A stretch of 35,464 bases of DNA from a bacterium. Lineage in GTDB: Bacteria > Zixibacteria > MSB-5A5 > WJJR01. Positions 1 to 8,600 of this stretch are shown piece after piece (position 1 is the stretch's first letter; each line of letters opens with the position of its first letter). The DNA is taken from assembly GCA_021813505.1 (NCBI GenBank), contig JAKAKI010000087.1, forward strand, positions 1 through 35,464. Direction: 5' to 3'. Under the pieces are notes generated by a model that did no database searches, was not told the DNA's origin, and saw nothing but the letters and a program-made list of their open reading frames with translations. A program made the position numbers and the translations under genes.

Positions 1-126
1 GGGGGCGTATGCCCAAAAACACCGCTACCTCTCCGTCGATGACCATCAAAGCACCGAAATGCCCAAATCCAATCAGTCCGCACCCACTCCGATGCCCACA
101 GGCGTGCTCATGAAATATCCGGGTTA
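1..126. mobile_element. Possible insertion-sequence end at the left edge
   Basis: The first 126 bases carry no open frame that looks real. The end of the stretch, tcatgaaatatccgggtta at about 109-126, resembles from memory the terminal sequence of IS1380-type elements. The transposase would lie to the left, outside the window. This rests on recall of a motif, not on a transposase or a paired inverted repeat, so it is weak. Confidence 0.25.
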
Positions 127-157
127 GCGTGGACTCGGGAAGAGTCTGATTCGGTTC

Positions 158-595
158 TCAAGACTCTTGCTTCAGATACTCCGCCGCTGCTTTCTCAAAG
201 TCGCTCATGAGCCGCTCGCCGTCCACGGGCGTCTTGTCCTTCTTCAGGCGCTTGATGCACAGAGAAAGCGCTTCACGGACACCGTCAGCAAAGTACTGCC
301 GGATCTCGCGGGAAGTCTTCCCCTGCCAGCGCTCTTGGGGCACGAAGATATCAATCGTGATATATCGCTCCTTGAAACTGCGACGAAGGTACTTGCAGCC
401 CTCCAGGTCCCAGTGTGTGATGTCGCCATCGATGCGGAGGATTAGTGCAAATTCAACAACATCTGGGCTGTAGGGACCGCGACAGTGCTCTGACAAAGCG
501 GCCCGCAAGGCCAAAAGTGGAGGCGAGATGGTGACACCTGCTGATCGTCCACCCGAATGAGCGCCGAGCGTGACTGTGGCTGTCGGATGAGTCAC
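158..595 (-). CDS. Putative polymorphic-toxin immunity protein (orphan)
   Basis: This is a 145-aa soluble protein with no signal peptide or membrane segment. Its middle and C-terminal parts (EFALILRIDGDI, RRSFKERYITIDIFVP, RLKKDKTPVDGERL) read like a cytoplasmic immunity-protein family found beside Rhs and contact-dependent toxins. I think of Imm39-like proteins but cannot confirm that. The start is GTG at 595, supported by a purine-rich AGAGGG 8 nt upstream, and it overlaps the stop of a 58-aa ORF by 4 bases (GTGA), suggesting translational coupling. It is the last gene of the Rhs immunity string and no large toxin lies beside it. If it is an immunity gene, its toxin has been lost or reduced to the small upstream ORF. 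The role as immunity protein is inferred from context plus a family resemblance. Confidence 0.6.
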   Translation of the reverse strand: MTHPTATVTLGAHSGGRSAGVTISPPLLALRAALSEHCRGPYSPDVVEFALILRIDGDITHWDLEGCKYLRRSFKERYITIDIFVPQERWQGKTSREIRQYFADGVREALSLCIKRLKKDKTPVDGERLMSDFEKAAAEYLKQES

Positions 596-768
596 TGTTC
601 ATCCCTCTTAGCCCCGGCCCATGGTTCGCGATTCTCCGGACCAGGGTTCCTTTCGACGAGCTCTTGTTTTCTGGCGAGCATCTCTCTTCTGGGACCTCGC
701 GCCACATCTATTATGTGACCACCGGCTATCTCCTTCTTCGTGAAGCGTCTGTGAGAATCCTCTGCCAT
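592..768 (-). CDS. Small 58-aa ORF coupled to the orphan immunity gene
   Basis: This short frame runs from ATG at 768 to TGA at 594-592. A GGAG lies 7 nt before the ATG and an in-frame TAA sits at 801-799, so it is not the tail of a longer frame in the present sequence. The product is charged and hydrophilic (starts MAEDSHRRFTKKEIAGGHII, ends WAGAKRDEQ). Its stop overlaps the GTG of the 145-aa gene by four bases, the layout of toxin-immunity pairs in this locus. It may be a genuine small protein or the leftover C-terminus of a displaced toxin tip. I do not recognise a family. The evidence is the ribosome-binding site and the overlap, not homology. Confidence 0.4.
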   Translation of the reverse strand: MAEDSHRRFTKKEIAGGHIIDVARGPRREMLARKQELVERNPGPENREPWAGAKRDEQ

Positions 769-932
769 ACCATGTCTCCGGCCAGCTACGATGTTACCTT
801 AAGGGACGGACGCCAACGTCTACTAGAAGCGTCCTAAATCAGTGAAAGCCTGATGTAGACAATCCATACCGGTCTCGGCACTGCGGGTCAATCGTCACGA
901 TTCTCGATTCACGGCTACTCTCCAAGTGGATC

Positions 933-1289
933 CTAATCGATTTCCGTATACCATCCATCGTACTCTGCGTTGAGTTCGTGCACCAGTTGGACACAGTTGT
1001 CAGTCATGCTGTCAAGTTCACCAAGCTCCACTGTACGGACTGATGTGCCCTCGACCAACCAGTGCACCTTCCCCTCAAAACTTCGCTGTTCTCCTGGTGT
1101 GAGGATTCCGAAGCCGGCCAGCTCGAGAATTCTGCAGAGGATGGCGGTATCATCTTGGCAATATGCCTTAAATACATTGACAATGCGGCGGGCCCGCAAA
1201 GGATCGATGCCCGACGAGATGAGCTTCGACTGTGTAATCACATTCATCGAGCGTTGAAGTTGTTGCTGTTCACTAATTGGGATCGGCAC
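933..1289 (-). CDS. Putative immunity protein for the GIY-YIG toxin cassette
   Basis: This is a 118-aa soluble protein without signal or membrane segments, and I do not recognise its family. It starts at GTG 1289, with AGAGGA about 8 nt upstream, and overlaps the last 17 bases of the GIY-YIG toxin frame, which stops at TAG 1275-1273. An ATG at 1247 is a later alternative. An overlap with the 3' end of a toxin reading frame is the standard position of an immunity gene in Rhs loci, so the likely role is to bind and block the GIY-YIG nuclease in the producing cell. The role is inferred from position only. Confidence 0.6.
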   Translation of the reverse strand: MPIPISEQQQLQRSMNVITQSKLISSGIDPLRARRIVNVFKAYCQDDTAILCRILELAGFGILTPGEQRSFEGKVHWLVEGTSVRTVELGELDSMTDNCVQLVHELNAEYDGWYTEID

Positions 1290-3064
1290 GGCTTGGTTCC
1301 TCTCGTTCTAGCAAATGCTTCCTCTTCTCACCAACTGGATTGCGCACATTCTCCAGATTCTTGACTCCTCCAAGCGCATCAATCCGCTTTTGTTCGGCGA
1401 TCTCACGGGCGGTCTTCCCGCCGCGGACTGGCGTTATCTTGGCACTAGCACCCGCTGAAGAGGTCACTTTGCCGGATGCAATGTGGTCCTGAATTCGAGC
1501 AGGGATGTTCCCAGATTGACCCACGTACGTCTTGCCCGAATTTGTCTGAACCTCATAGATTCCGACCTTGCTAGCTTCCGCGCTTCTAGCCGCCTCCGCC
1601 GCATCCCCCGTGCGCTCCGTGGTTTTCGCGGCATCGATGGCCTTGTCCGCCGCTCTCCCTGCATCGGTCGTTTTCTCAACGCCTTTGACCAAGTCAAGCG
1701 CTTCATCGATCTTCCCCGCATGGCGGATAATGCCTACCGCCGGAACCAACGGCAGTAGGGCGGACACTGCGTCGAGAGCCAGCCACCCTGCATTCCCCCA
1801 TGTCGGGTTGTTGTGGAAATCGCGGTAGCTCAAGGCGACGGAAGCGACGTCCAGGGCCGTTTCTACCCATTCGCCCTTTGTATCCATGTTTCTGACGGGA
1901 TTGGCCAGCGCGTAGCAATACGGGCTCCATCCGGGATACTTGGCGGCCAGCGGGTCGACACTGTTGAAACATTGGGTGGCTCCGTTCAGATACCGTGCGC
2001 CGTAATAATACTGCTGGATGTCCTCGTCGTCCAGTTCCTTGCCGGTGTAACGGTGCTTGGTGTCGGTCGTCACCGTGGAGGTCCGGGTTCCCCCGAACGG
2101 GTAGTAGTTGTACGTTGCCTTCACCAGCCCGGTCGAATCGATGAAGGACCGCGTCGATCCCAGATGGTCGGTGATGAAGTAGTGCAGCCGGAAGGCCGCC
2201 CCGATCTTCTCCGAGACGCCGATCCGCTGCGATCCTGCATAGAGGAAGTCCCGTTGGGTGGCATTGTTGAGATACTCCCGCACCAGCCGGCCATCGTAGG
2301 TGTACAGGTACATGGTCGTGGTCAGGTTGCGGCAGACACAATTGCCGGGTACGCCCGATGCCGGTGTCACACCGCTTTTGATCTGGGATCTCTTCGTTGT
2401 TCCCTGATCCGGAACGGTCGAATCCTGCCCGTGCCAACGGCTTATCGCCGTTGAATCGGCGGCCGCACCCAATCCCTCTGGATCACCGCACGCGCAGTAA
2501 TATCCCCGGCTGTACGCCTTCTTGACTCTCTGCCGGTCAGCGTCATAGGTGAAGGTCAGAGAGTTCGACCAGGGATCTGGGGGGTACTGATTGATTTCGA
2601 TGTAGTTGTTCAGATTGCGGTAGTCGGTCTGGAAGACACGGGTCGGTTCGAGCCACAGGTGTCCGTTGGGATACCATTGGTAACTGGTGGCTGCGTCCTG
2701 GGGGTTGGTGGTGATTCGCTTCAGCCTGTTGGTGCCGGGATGGTAGGTGTGGTAGAAGCCGGTGGTTGTGGCGCCCAGTTTCCAGTAGAGGACGTTGCCG
2801 GCACGATCGTAACGGTAGATCTCATCGCCGGTGGTATCGGTGCCGGCTTCGCGCCGATGCCAGCGGGCGAGCCGCCCGAGTCTGTCGTAGCTGACCAGTT
2901 CGGTGGAGCCGGGGAGAGTGCTCAGCTTGCTGCCGACGGAGTCGGGGTCACCCGTGAAGGAGACCTGGTATCCCAGTGCCTCGGCAAAATGGTCGCCGGT
3001 GCCGGTAGCGAGGCCCGATACTGTACCGGTGTCGTTAATCGCACGTAACCAATCCCGGGGATTG
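1273..3064 (-). CDS. Displaced Rhs C-terminal cassette with GIY-YIG nuclease toxin (no good start)
   Basis: The frame is open across the whole interval and encodes YD-repeat sequence, the Rhs-associated core (KHRYTGKELDDED, DPLAAKYPGWSPYCYALA), a hydrophobic pre-toxin stretch and a toxin tip. The tip (about nt 1276-1563, 96 aa) is a GIY-YIG endonuclease: GIYEV, then KTYVGQSGNIPARIQDH, then a downstream AEQKRID glutamate and an ENVRNP asparagine, in family order. From the core to 3064 the DNA is nearly identical to the main Rhs gene. The first ATG, GTG or TTG in frame is a TTG at 2472 without good ribosome-binding spacing. The frame extends through a 17-codon junction to the stop of the preceding immunity gene at 3117. 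It is therefore best read as a silent or orphan tip, probably a former tip of the main gene. Being start-less, it could equally be called a pseudogene. Confidence 0.75.
1702..3064 (-). repeat. Long Rhs repeat, copy in the GIY-YIG cassette
   Basis: This segment matches 6053-7415 of the main Rhs gene at a constant offset of 4351 with no indels. I counted about seven or eight substitutions by eye (for example near 1765, 1827, 2977 and 3005), so identity is above 99%. It covers the last YD repeats, the core and the pre-toxin region. Homology is abrupt at 3064 on the 5' side. On the 3' side it fades into a diverged linker before the toxin tips become unrelated. Confidence 0.9.
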
Positions 3065-3114
3065 AGGGGCGATCGGTTGCCTGCAGACCGTGGATCGAGC
3101 CTAAACGCCGGACT

Positions 3115-3765
3115 TCAACGGCTGTCTTTCAGCGGCGGAGCGAGCGCCTCAAGTCTCAGTAGGTGAATTGACTCCTCCACCCACTCATTAAGCTTCCGTT
3201 GTGTGCCAGGCAAGTCATCCAGCCCCGACTCAATCTCCTCAATTTCGGCAAGCAGTCTGCGTGACCAGTCGAACTTCGGAATGCCGAGCCCGGACTTTGC
3301 CAGCCTCAGAAAGAAAGCGGCGCGGCGTCGGTCATTCTCGAAGATGGCGCAATGGGAGAGCGCGAATAGAGAATGTGGTCCCCGTACACTTGGGTCTGCG
3401 AGTGCTAGAACCGCCCCACTGGTCGGCTGGAGATTGAATGGCGAATACTTGCTTCTATGCATTGCTTCCAGCAGTTGCCCGGCTTCTGCTTCCGCTGGCT
3501 CAACACGCCAGGAATCCCAGTTCGCGTCATCACGGCGCATCCGTTCACCGAAGCCGATCCCCAGAACGTCGCTTCGTTTGCTTAGGAAATGAACGAAACA
3601 CGTAACATAGTAAGTGTCATCGAACGAAGATTGCTCGAAACAGATTCCATGAAGGAAAGGTCGGCAGATCCTGGCCAGATCGCCGCGGCGGTTGAAGCGA
3701 AAGTCCGGGAATTGGGGAGCGATATGGTCCCTTATGAACCTCCGGATGAGGGCACGCTTGATCAT
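3115..3765 (-). CDS. Putative immunity protein for the PD-(D/E)XK-like cassette
   Basis: This is a 216-aa soluble protein with no signal peptide. The N-terminal part (FRFNRRGDLARI, CFEQSSFDDTYYVTCFVHF) has a loose resemblance to DUF4304-like domains, not secure. Its ATG at 3765-3763 shares one base with the TGA stop of the toxin frame (TGATG), so the two are translationally coupled and this is most likely the cognate antitoxic immunity protein. Its own stop at 3117-3115 lies in the same reading frame as the next Rhs cassette, 51 nt before the Rhs homology begins. The immunity role is inferred from position. Confidence 0.65.
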   Translation of the reverse strand: MIKRALIRRFIRDHIAPQFPDFRFNRRGDLARICRPFLHGICFEQSSFDDTYYVTCFVHFLSKRSDVLGIGFGERMRRDDANWDSWRVEPAEAEAGQLLEAMHRSKYSPFNLQPTSGAVLALADPSVRGPHSLFALSHCAIFENDRRRAAFFLRLAKSGLGIPKFDWSRRLLAEIEEIESGLDDLPGTQRKLNEWVEESIHLLRLEALAPPLKDSR

Positions 3766-4874
3766 CAGTTGGTCCCCGGCGTTGGCGGTCCCAAGATGGG
3801 TTTGATTTCCTGCATTGGAGTGCCCGGCGGGAGATGCACTTCGAGATCCCGGAGGCGCTTCTCGGTCAATTTGGCTCCACCAGTCTTTAGCTCGTATACC
3901 CGCGTCGGTTTTTCCTTGGGCCCATGAACTGCGTCCACTCTCACCGATCCTTCGGCGCCATACCCTGTCAGTTCCCCTCCTTTGTAAGACACTTCGGAGG
4001 ACAATCCAGCATCCTTTGCCGCACGGACCTCATCCTTGAACACTTCGTGTTTGGCTGTTCCGGCGACACCGCCTTTACCGCCGATCTGCGCCTCGGCTTT
4101 GTTCGCCGCGTTCTGCAGGAACTTGGTGACTGCCGTCGCGTCTGCTTCAACCTCCGCTCGGCCGAATATTCGGGTCGCCAAGCCTGCTCCAAGACGGCCT
4201 GCAGCGGCCCCGCCGATCACCATCCCGGCATCGACCGCCCAGCTTCTCACCTCATCGCCGGTCGTCCGTCCTCGTTCCACCGGTTGGTCCGCTGAGGATG
4301 GCGCAGCGGCAGTGTTGGGGTAGAAGACGAGCGAATACAACGAATATAAAATGGCGAAGGCCGCAACTGGGTTCTTTCCCTTCCGATCCAGGTTCCTCAC
4401 GGGATTGGCCAGCGCGTAGCAATACGGGCTCCATCCGGGATACTTGGCGGCCAGCGGGTCGACACTGTTGAAACATTGGGTGGCTCCGTTCAGATACCGT
4501 GCGCCGTAATAATACTGCTGGATGTCCTCGTCGTCCAGTTCCTTGCCGGTGTAACGGTGCTTGGTGTCGGTCGTCACCGTGGAGGTCCGGGTTCCCCCGA
4601 ACGGGTAGTAGTTGTACGTTGCCTTCACCAGCCCGGTCGAATCGATGAAGGACCGCGTCGATCCCAGATGGTCGGTGATGAAGTAGTGCAGCCGGAAGGC
4701 CGCCCCGATCTTCTCCGAGACGCCGATCCGCTGCGATCCTGCATAGAGGAAGTCCCGTTGGGTGGCATTGTTGAGATACTCCCGCACCAGCCGGCCATCG
4801 TAGGTGAAGACATAGCACGTGGTGGTTTCCGGGCTGCAGCTAGTGTTGCCTGGGGGCATCCCTGGCACAGTCAC
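3765..4874 (-). CDS. Displaced Rhs C-terminal cassette with PD-(D/E)XK-like toxin
   Basis: This 369-aa Rhs fragment consists of the Rhs-associated core followed by a pre-toxin region with hydrophobic segments (AAFAILYSLYSLVFYP, MVIGGAAAGRLGAGLA) and a C-terminal tip. The last 96 residues (nt 3768-4055) contain an aspartate strand (SVRVDAVHG) and, ten or so residues later, VYELKTGG, which fits the D...ExK core of a PD-(D/E)XK restriction-endonuclease-like nuclease. The only upstream start is a GTG at 4874 with no ribosome-binding site, and an in-frame stop lies at 4907-4905. The fragment therefore lacks the signal peptide and YD shell of the parent protein and is probably silent in place. Its stop overlaps the following immunity gene (TGATG). 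The nuclease call is a fold-level guess from motifs. Confidence 0.7.
   Translation of the reverse strand: MTVPGMPPGNTSCSPETTTCYVFTYDGRLVREYLNNATQRDFLYAGSQRIGVSEKIGAAFRLHYFITDHLGSTRSFIDSTGLVKATYNYYPFGGTRTSTVTTDTKHRYTGKELDDEDIQQYYYGARYLNGATQCFNSVDPLAAKYPGWSPYCYALANPVRNLDRKGKNPVAAFAILYSLYSLVFYPNTAAAPSSADQPVERGRTTGDEVRSWAVDAGMVIGGAAAGRLGAGLATRIFGRAEVEADATAVTKFLQNAANKAEAQIGGKGGVAGTAKHEVFKDEVRAAKDAGLSSEVSYKGGELTGYGAEGSVRVDAVHGPKEKPTRVYELKTGGAKLTEKRLRDLEVHLPPGTPMQEIKPILGPPTPGTN
4399..4806 (-). repeat. Rhs core repeat, 408 bp, third copy
   Basis: By eye this is identical to 6246-6653 of the main Rhs gene (offset 1847) and to 1895-2302 of the GIY-YIG cassette. Sequence on both sides is clearly diverged, although the 5' flank is still recognisably related. 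A fully conserved block between diverged flanks suggests recent recombination or gene conversion through the core. Confidence 0.9.
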
Positions 4875-5037
4875 AGGGAGACCCGACGGAAACCGGTGGC
4901 TGCCTCAGCGAACGAGGAACGGTATCCTCCAGTCTAGCCCGCCACAAGGCCAACAGTGTAGACTGGGGTTGGAAGTACCTCAAGTATCCAAATTGCGGCT
5001 TCGTACAATAGATGATGTCAAGACTTGGCCAGCGAAT

Positions 5038-5625
5038 CTACTGCGCAATGTCGAATTCCACCGGTCCACTCGTGAACTGTTTTAGGAGACCGCCTGCCTT
5101 CCGCCACGCGACAGCACCCGGCGTTGCACGCATACCACGCTGCAGTACACAACGGCCATCGGGCAACTGGAGAACGATCGCGGCATCCTTTGCCATGATT
5201 GCTTCAAGTGATCGCTTGACCCTTCGGAACCATAGCGATACTGACCCGTGATCCACGCCATAGTGCTTGTACCATGCTGGCGTAGAAATCGCAATGCGAC
5301 CATGCAACAAGATGCGACCGTCAATGGCGAGGCAAGGCTCGAATTGAATCGCACAAGACCTAACTACATCTATTCTCTTCACTTGGTCAACTCCGGACTT
5401 GTCAGACTCCCGCCAGATAGGTTCCGTAACCTCGACACGGCCGAATGTGATGTCAAATGCCGGCTCATGTGTGAAACGCAATCGAGCAACGTCCGCGTCT
5501 GCCAACTCCTCCTCCATTTCTCCGGAAAGATCCCTTGTAATGCTCCAGATCCCCTTCTCGGAGAGAAGCTGACTTATCCACGCTCTTTGCTCATCAGGGA
5601 GGGCGAAGAATTCAAGTGATGCCAT
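5038..5625 (-). CDS. Putative immunity protein for the main Rhs toxin tip
   Basis: This is a 195-aa soluble protein starting MASLEFFALPDEQRAWISQL, with no signal peptide or membrane segment and no family I recognise. A GTG at 5634 would add three residues. I prefer ATG at 5625 because GAGGTG (5637-5632) lies 6 nt ahead of it and overlaps the TGA stop of the main Rhs gene (5638-5636). This tight coupling makes it the likely cognate immunity protein for the expressed Rhs tip. The function is inferred from position. The C-terminal part is rich in basic residues and ends SGPVEFDIAQ. Confidence 0.65.
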   Translation of the reverse strand: MASLEFFALPDEQRAWISQLLSEKGIWSITRDLSGEMEEELADADVARLRFTHEPAFDITFGRVEVTEPIWRESDKSGVDQVKRIDVVRSCAIQFEPCLAIDGRILLHGRIAISTPAWYKHYGVDHGSVSLWFRRVKRSLEAIMAKDAAIVLQLPDGRCVLQRGMRATPGAVAWRKAGGLLKQFTSGPVEFDIAQ

Positions 5626-5635
5626 TTCAATCACC

Positions 5636-8600
5636 TCAATCCAATGGCGTGAATCCGGGTTTAGTGCCGGTCGCGCGCTCTATGTCCTCAAGTGCTTTCT
5701 GTTCACGGCTAATTGGCTTCCCGTCCTTGTTTGCCTTCCCTACGTTTTCATGATATGGTTTCTTGTTTTGGTCAACGGTCGAGATATCAGGGAACCGCTT
5801 CTTGCCTTCCGGGGTTCTCACCGCCCTCTCCGGCCCTCCTCCACCCGCGGTAATGTCGTGCCCTTGTTTTTCTAATTCTTGAGCCCGTTCCGCTACTCTT
5901 CCTCGATGAGCGGGACCTCCGAGTCTCCCACCGGTCTTCTCAGCACCTGCTGCCTCCCCCGTGCGCTCAGCGGTCTTGGTAGCGTCAACAGTTTTATCCG
6001 TCAATTTGGCTGCATCGGCAGTTCTATCGACGCCACGCACCAAATTGACTGCTTCATCTATCTTCCCCGCATGGCGGATAATGCCTACCGCCGGAACCAA
6101 CGGCAGTAGGGCGGACACTGCATCGAGAGCCAGCCACCCTGCATTCCCCCATGTCGGGTTGTTCCGGAAATCGCGGTAGCTCAAGGCGACGGAAGCGACG
6201 TCCAGGGCCGTTTCTACCCATTCGCCCTTTGTATCCATGTTTCTGACGGGATTGGCCAGCGCGTAGCAATACGGGCTCCATCCGGGATACTTGGCGGCCA
6301 GCGGGTCGACACTGTTGAAACATTGGGTGGCTCCGTTCAGATACCGTGCGCCGTAATAATACTGCTGGATGTCCTCGTCGTCCAGTTCCTTGCCGGTGTA
6401 ACGGTGCTTGGTGTCGGTCGTCACCGTGGAGGTCCGGGTTCCCCCGAACGGGTAGTAGTTGTACGTTGCCTTCACCAGCCCGGTCGAATCGATGAAGGAC
6501 CGCGTCGATCCCAGATGGTCGGTGATGAAGTAGTGCAGCCGGAAGGCCGCCCCGATCTTCTCCGAGACGCCGATCCGCTGCGATCCTGCATAGAGGAAGT
6601 CCCGTTGGGTGGCATTGTTGAGATACTCCCGCACCAGCCGGCCATCGTAGGTGTACAGGTACATGGTCGTGGTCAGGTTGCGGCAGACACAATTGCCGGG
6701 TACGCCCGATGCCGGTGTCACACCGCTTTTGATCTGGGATCTCTTCGTTGTTCCCTGATCCGGAACGGTCGAATCCTGCCCGTGCCAACGGCTTATCGCC
6801 GTTGAATCGGCGGCCGCACCCAATCCCTCTGGATCACCGCACGCGCAGTAATATCCCCGGCTGTACGCCTTCTTGACTCTCTGCCGGTCAGCGTCATAGG
6901 TGAAGGTCAGAGAGTTCGACCAGGGATCTGGGGGGTACTGATTGATTTCGATGTAGTTGTTCAGATTGCGGTAGTCGGTCTGGAAGACACGGGTCGGTTC
7001 GAGCCACAGGTGTCCGTTGGGATACCATTGGTAACTGGTGGCTGCGTCCTGGGGGTTGGTGGTGATTCGCTTCAGCCTGTTGGTGCCGGGATGGTAGGTG
7101 TGGTAGAAGCCGGTGGTTGTGGCGCCCAGTTTCCAGTAGAGGACGTTGCCGGCACGATCGTAACGGTAGATCTCATCGCCGGTGGTATCGGTGCCGGCTT
7201 CGCGCCGATGCCAGCGGGCGAGCCGCCCGAGTCTGTCGTAGCTGACCAGTTCGGTGGAGCCGGGGAGAGTGCTCAGCTTGCTGCCGACGGAGTCGGGGTC
7301 ACCCGTGAAGGAGACCTGGTATCCCAGCGCCTCGGCAAAATGGTCGCCGGTGCCGATGGCGAGGCCCGATACTGTACCGGTGTCGTTAATCGCACGTAAC
7401 CAGTCCCGGGGATTGTACTGGTAGTCGATCGTCTGGCAGACACTCGCCGCCGTTGTCTTGTAGGCTTGACTGCGGACCGCGCCGGTTGGCCAATACGTCA
7501 AGCTGTCGTACCGGTACGGGGCCCCCGACACCCCCACTCCGGCCAGACGATTGGCCATGTCATAGGTGTAGTGGACAGTCGGCAGCACCGGTCCGGCGCT
7601 GATGGCCTGGGTCGCCAGATTGCCCTGCCAGTCATAGGTGTAAGCGATTGTATTGGTAATGCCTTCGAGCTTGACGTACTCCTCGATTACCCGTCCCAGT
7701 TTGTCGTACTTGTAACACCGTTTGTAGTTGCCTGCCGAATCGGCCCATGAACTCAACCGGCCGCGCCCATATGCAACTCCAGTGCTGTCGTACCGGAAAA
7801 GGAACTTGGGAGAATACGAAGAACTGGGGAACGAGGCGGTATTGGCATTGTCCTGAGTGAATCGGGTGACATCGTAGGCGGTTCCCTCCTCCACCTTGCG
7901 CCCCAACGCGTCATACCGGTAATACACGAATTGGTTGGCGGCCTGGCGCACCGCGTCCATCACAAACCGTGTATTGCCATCGAGATCATAAACGGTTCGG
8001 ACCATCCCGCCATCAGGAGTGGTCTCCTGCACCTGCTGGCCGAGCGCATTGTAAACCCAGGTGCTCGTGTCGGTCACCGCGTCGCTGTGCTGGCGGATCG
8101 ACTGGGTCCGATTGCCAAGGATATCGTACGCAAACAGCGTCTTGAATCGTGATGGATCTGCATCGAGACTGTCGGCTTGCGTCTGAATTGTGCGGCCGAG
8201 GCGGTCGGCGTAGGCATACGTCACCCGTCCGCCTTCGTCGATGACTTTGGTCTTGGTGAGCGTTCGTCCCCCCCAACCGGCGACGTCGCTCGCTGCGTTG
8301 CTGAGATAATTCGTTTGTGTGGTATGGCTGCTGCCGATCTTCCACGTCGCACCAGGATATCCCGTCTCCTTCAGACGGCGAAGCGGATCGGCCGCGTACG
8401 AGTACTGACTGTAGGGATACCCGCCGCAGTTCGATCCAGGCCCGTCGGCATCGTAGTAACTGTTCAGATCGCCGCTCGTCATGGCAGTGCCGACCGTCCA
8501 GCCTGCGGGCAGAAACCCGGTTTCATACGCCATCGACCCGAGGGCACCGTTCTTTTCGATCGGCTTTGTCGTCGCCGCCACCTGCCCCGCGCGGTTGTAC

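Noticed and set aside
1703-2437. Long alternative-frame open frame over the Rhs core (repeated at 6054-6788 and 4252-4818)
   Set aside because: It is a shadow of the Rhs frame: its copies follow the DNA repeats exactly, and the Rhs frame carries the recognisable core motifs.
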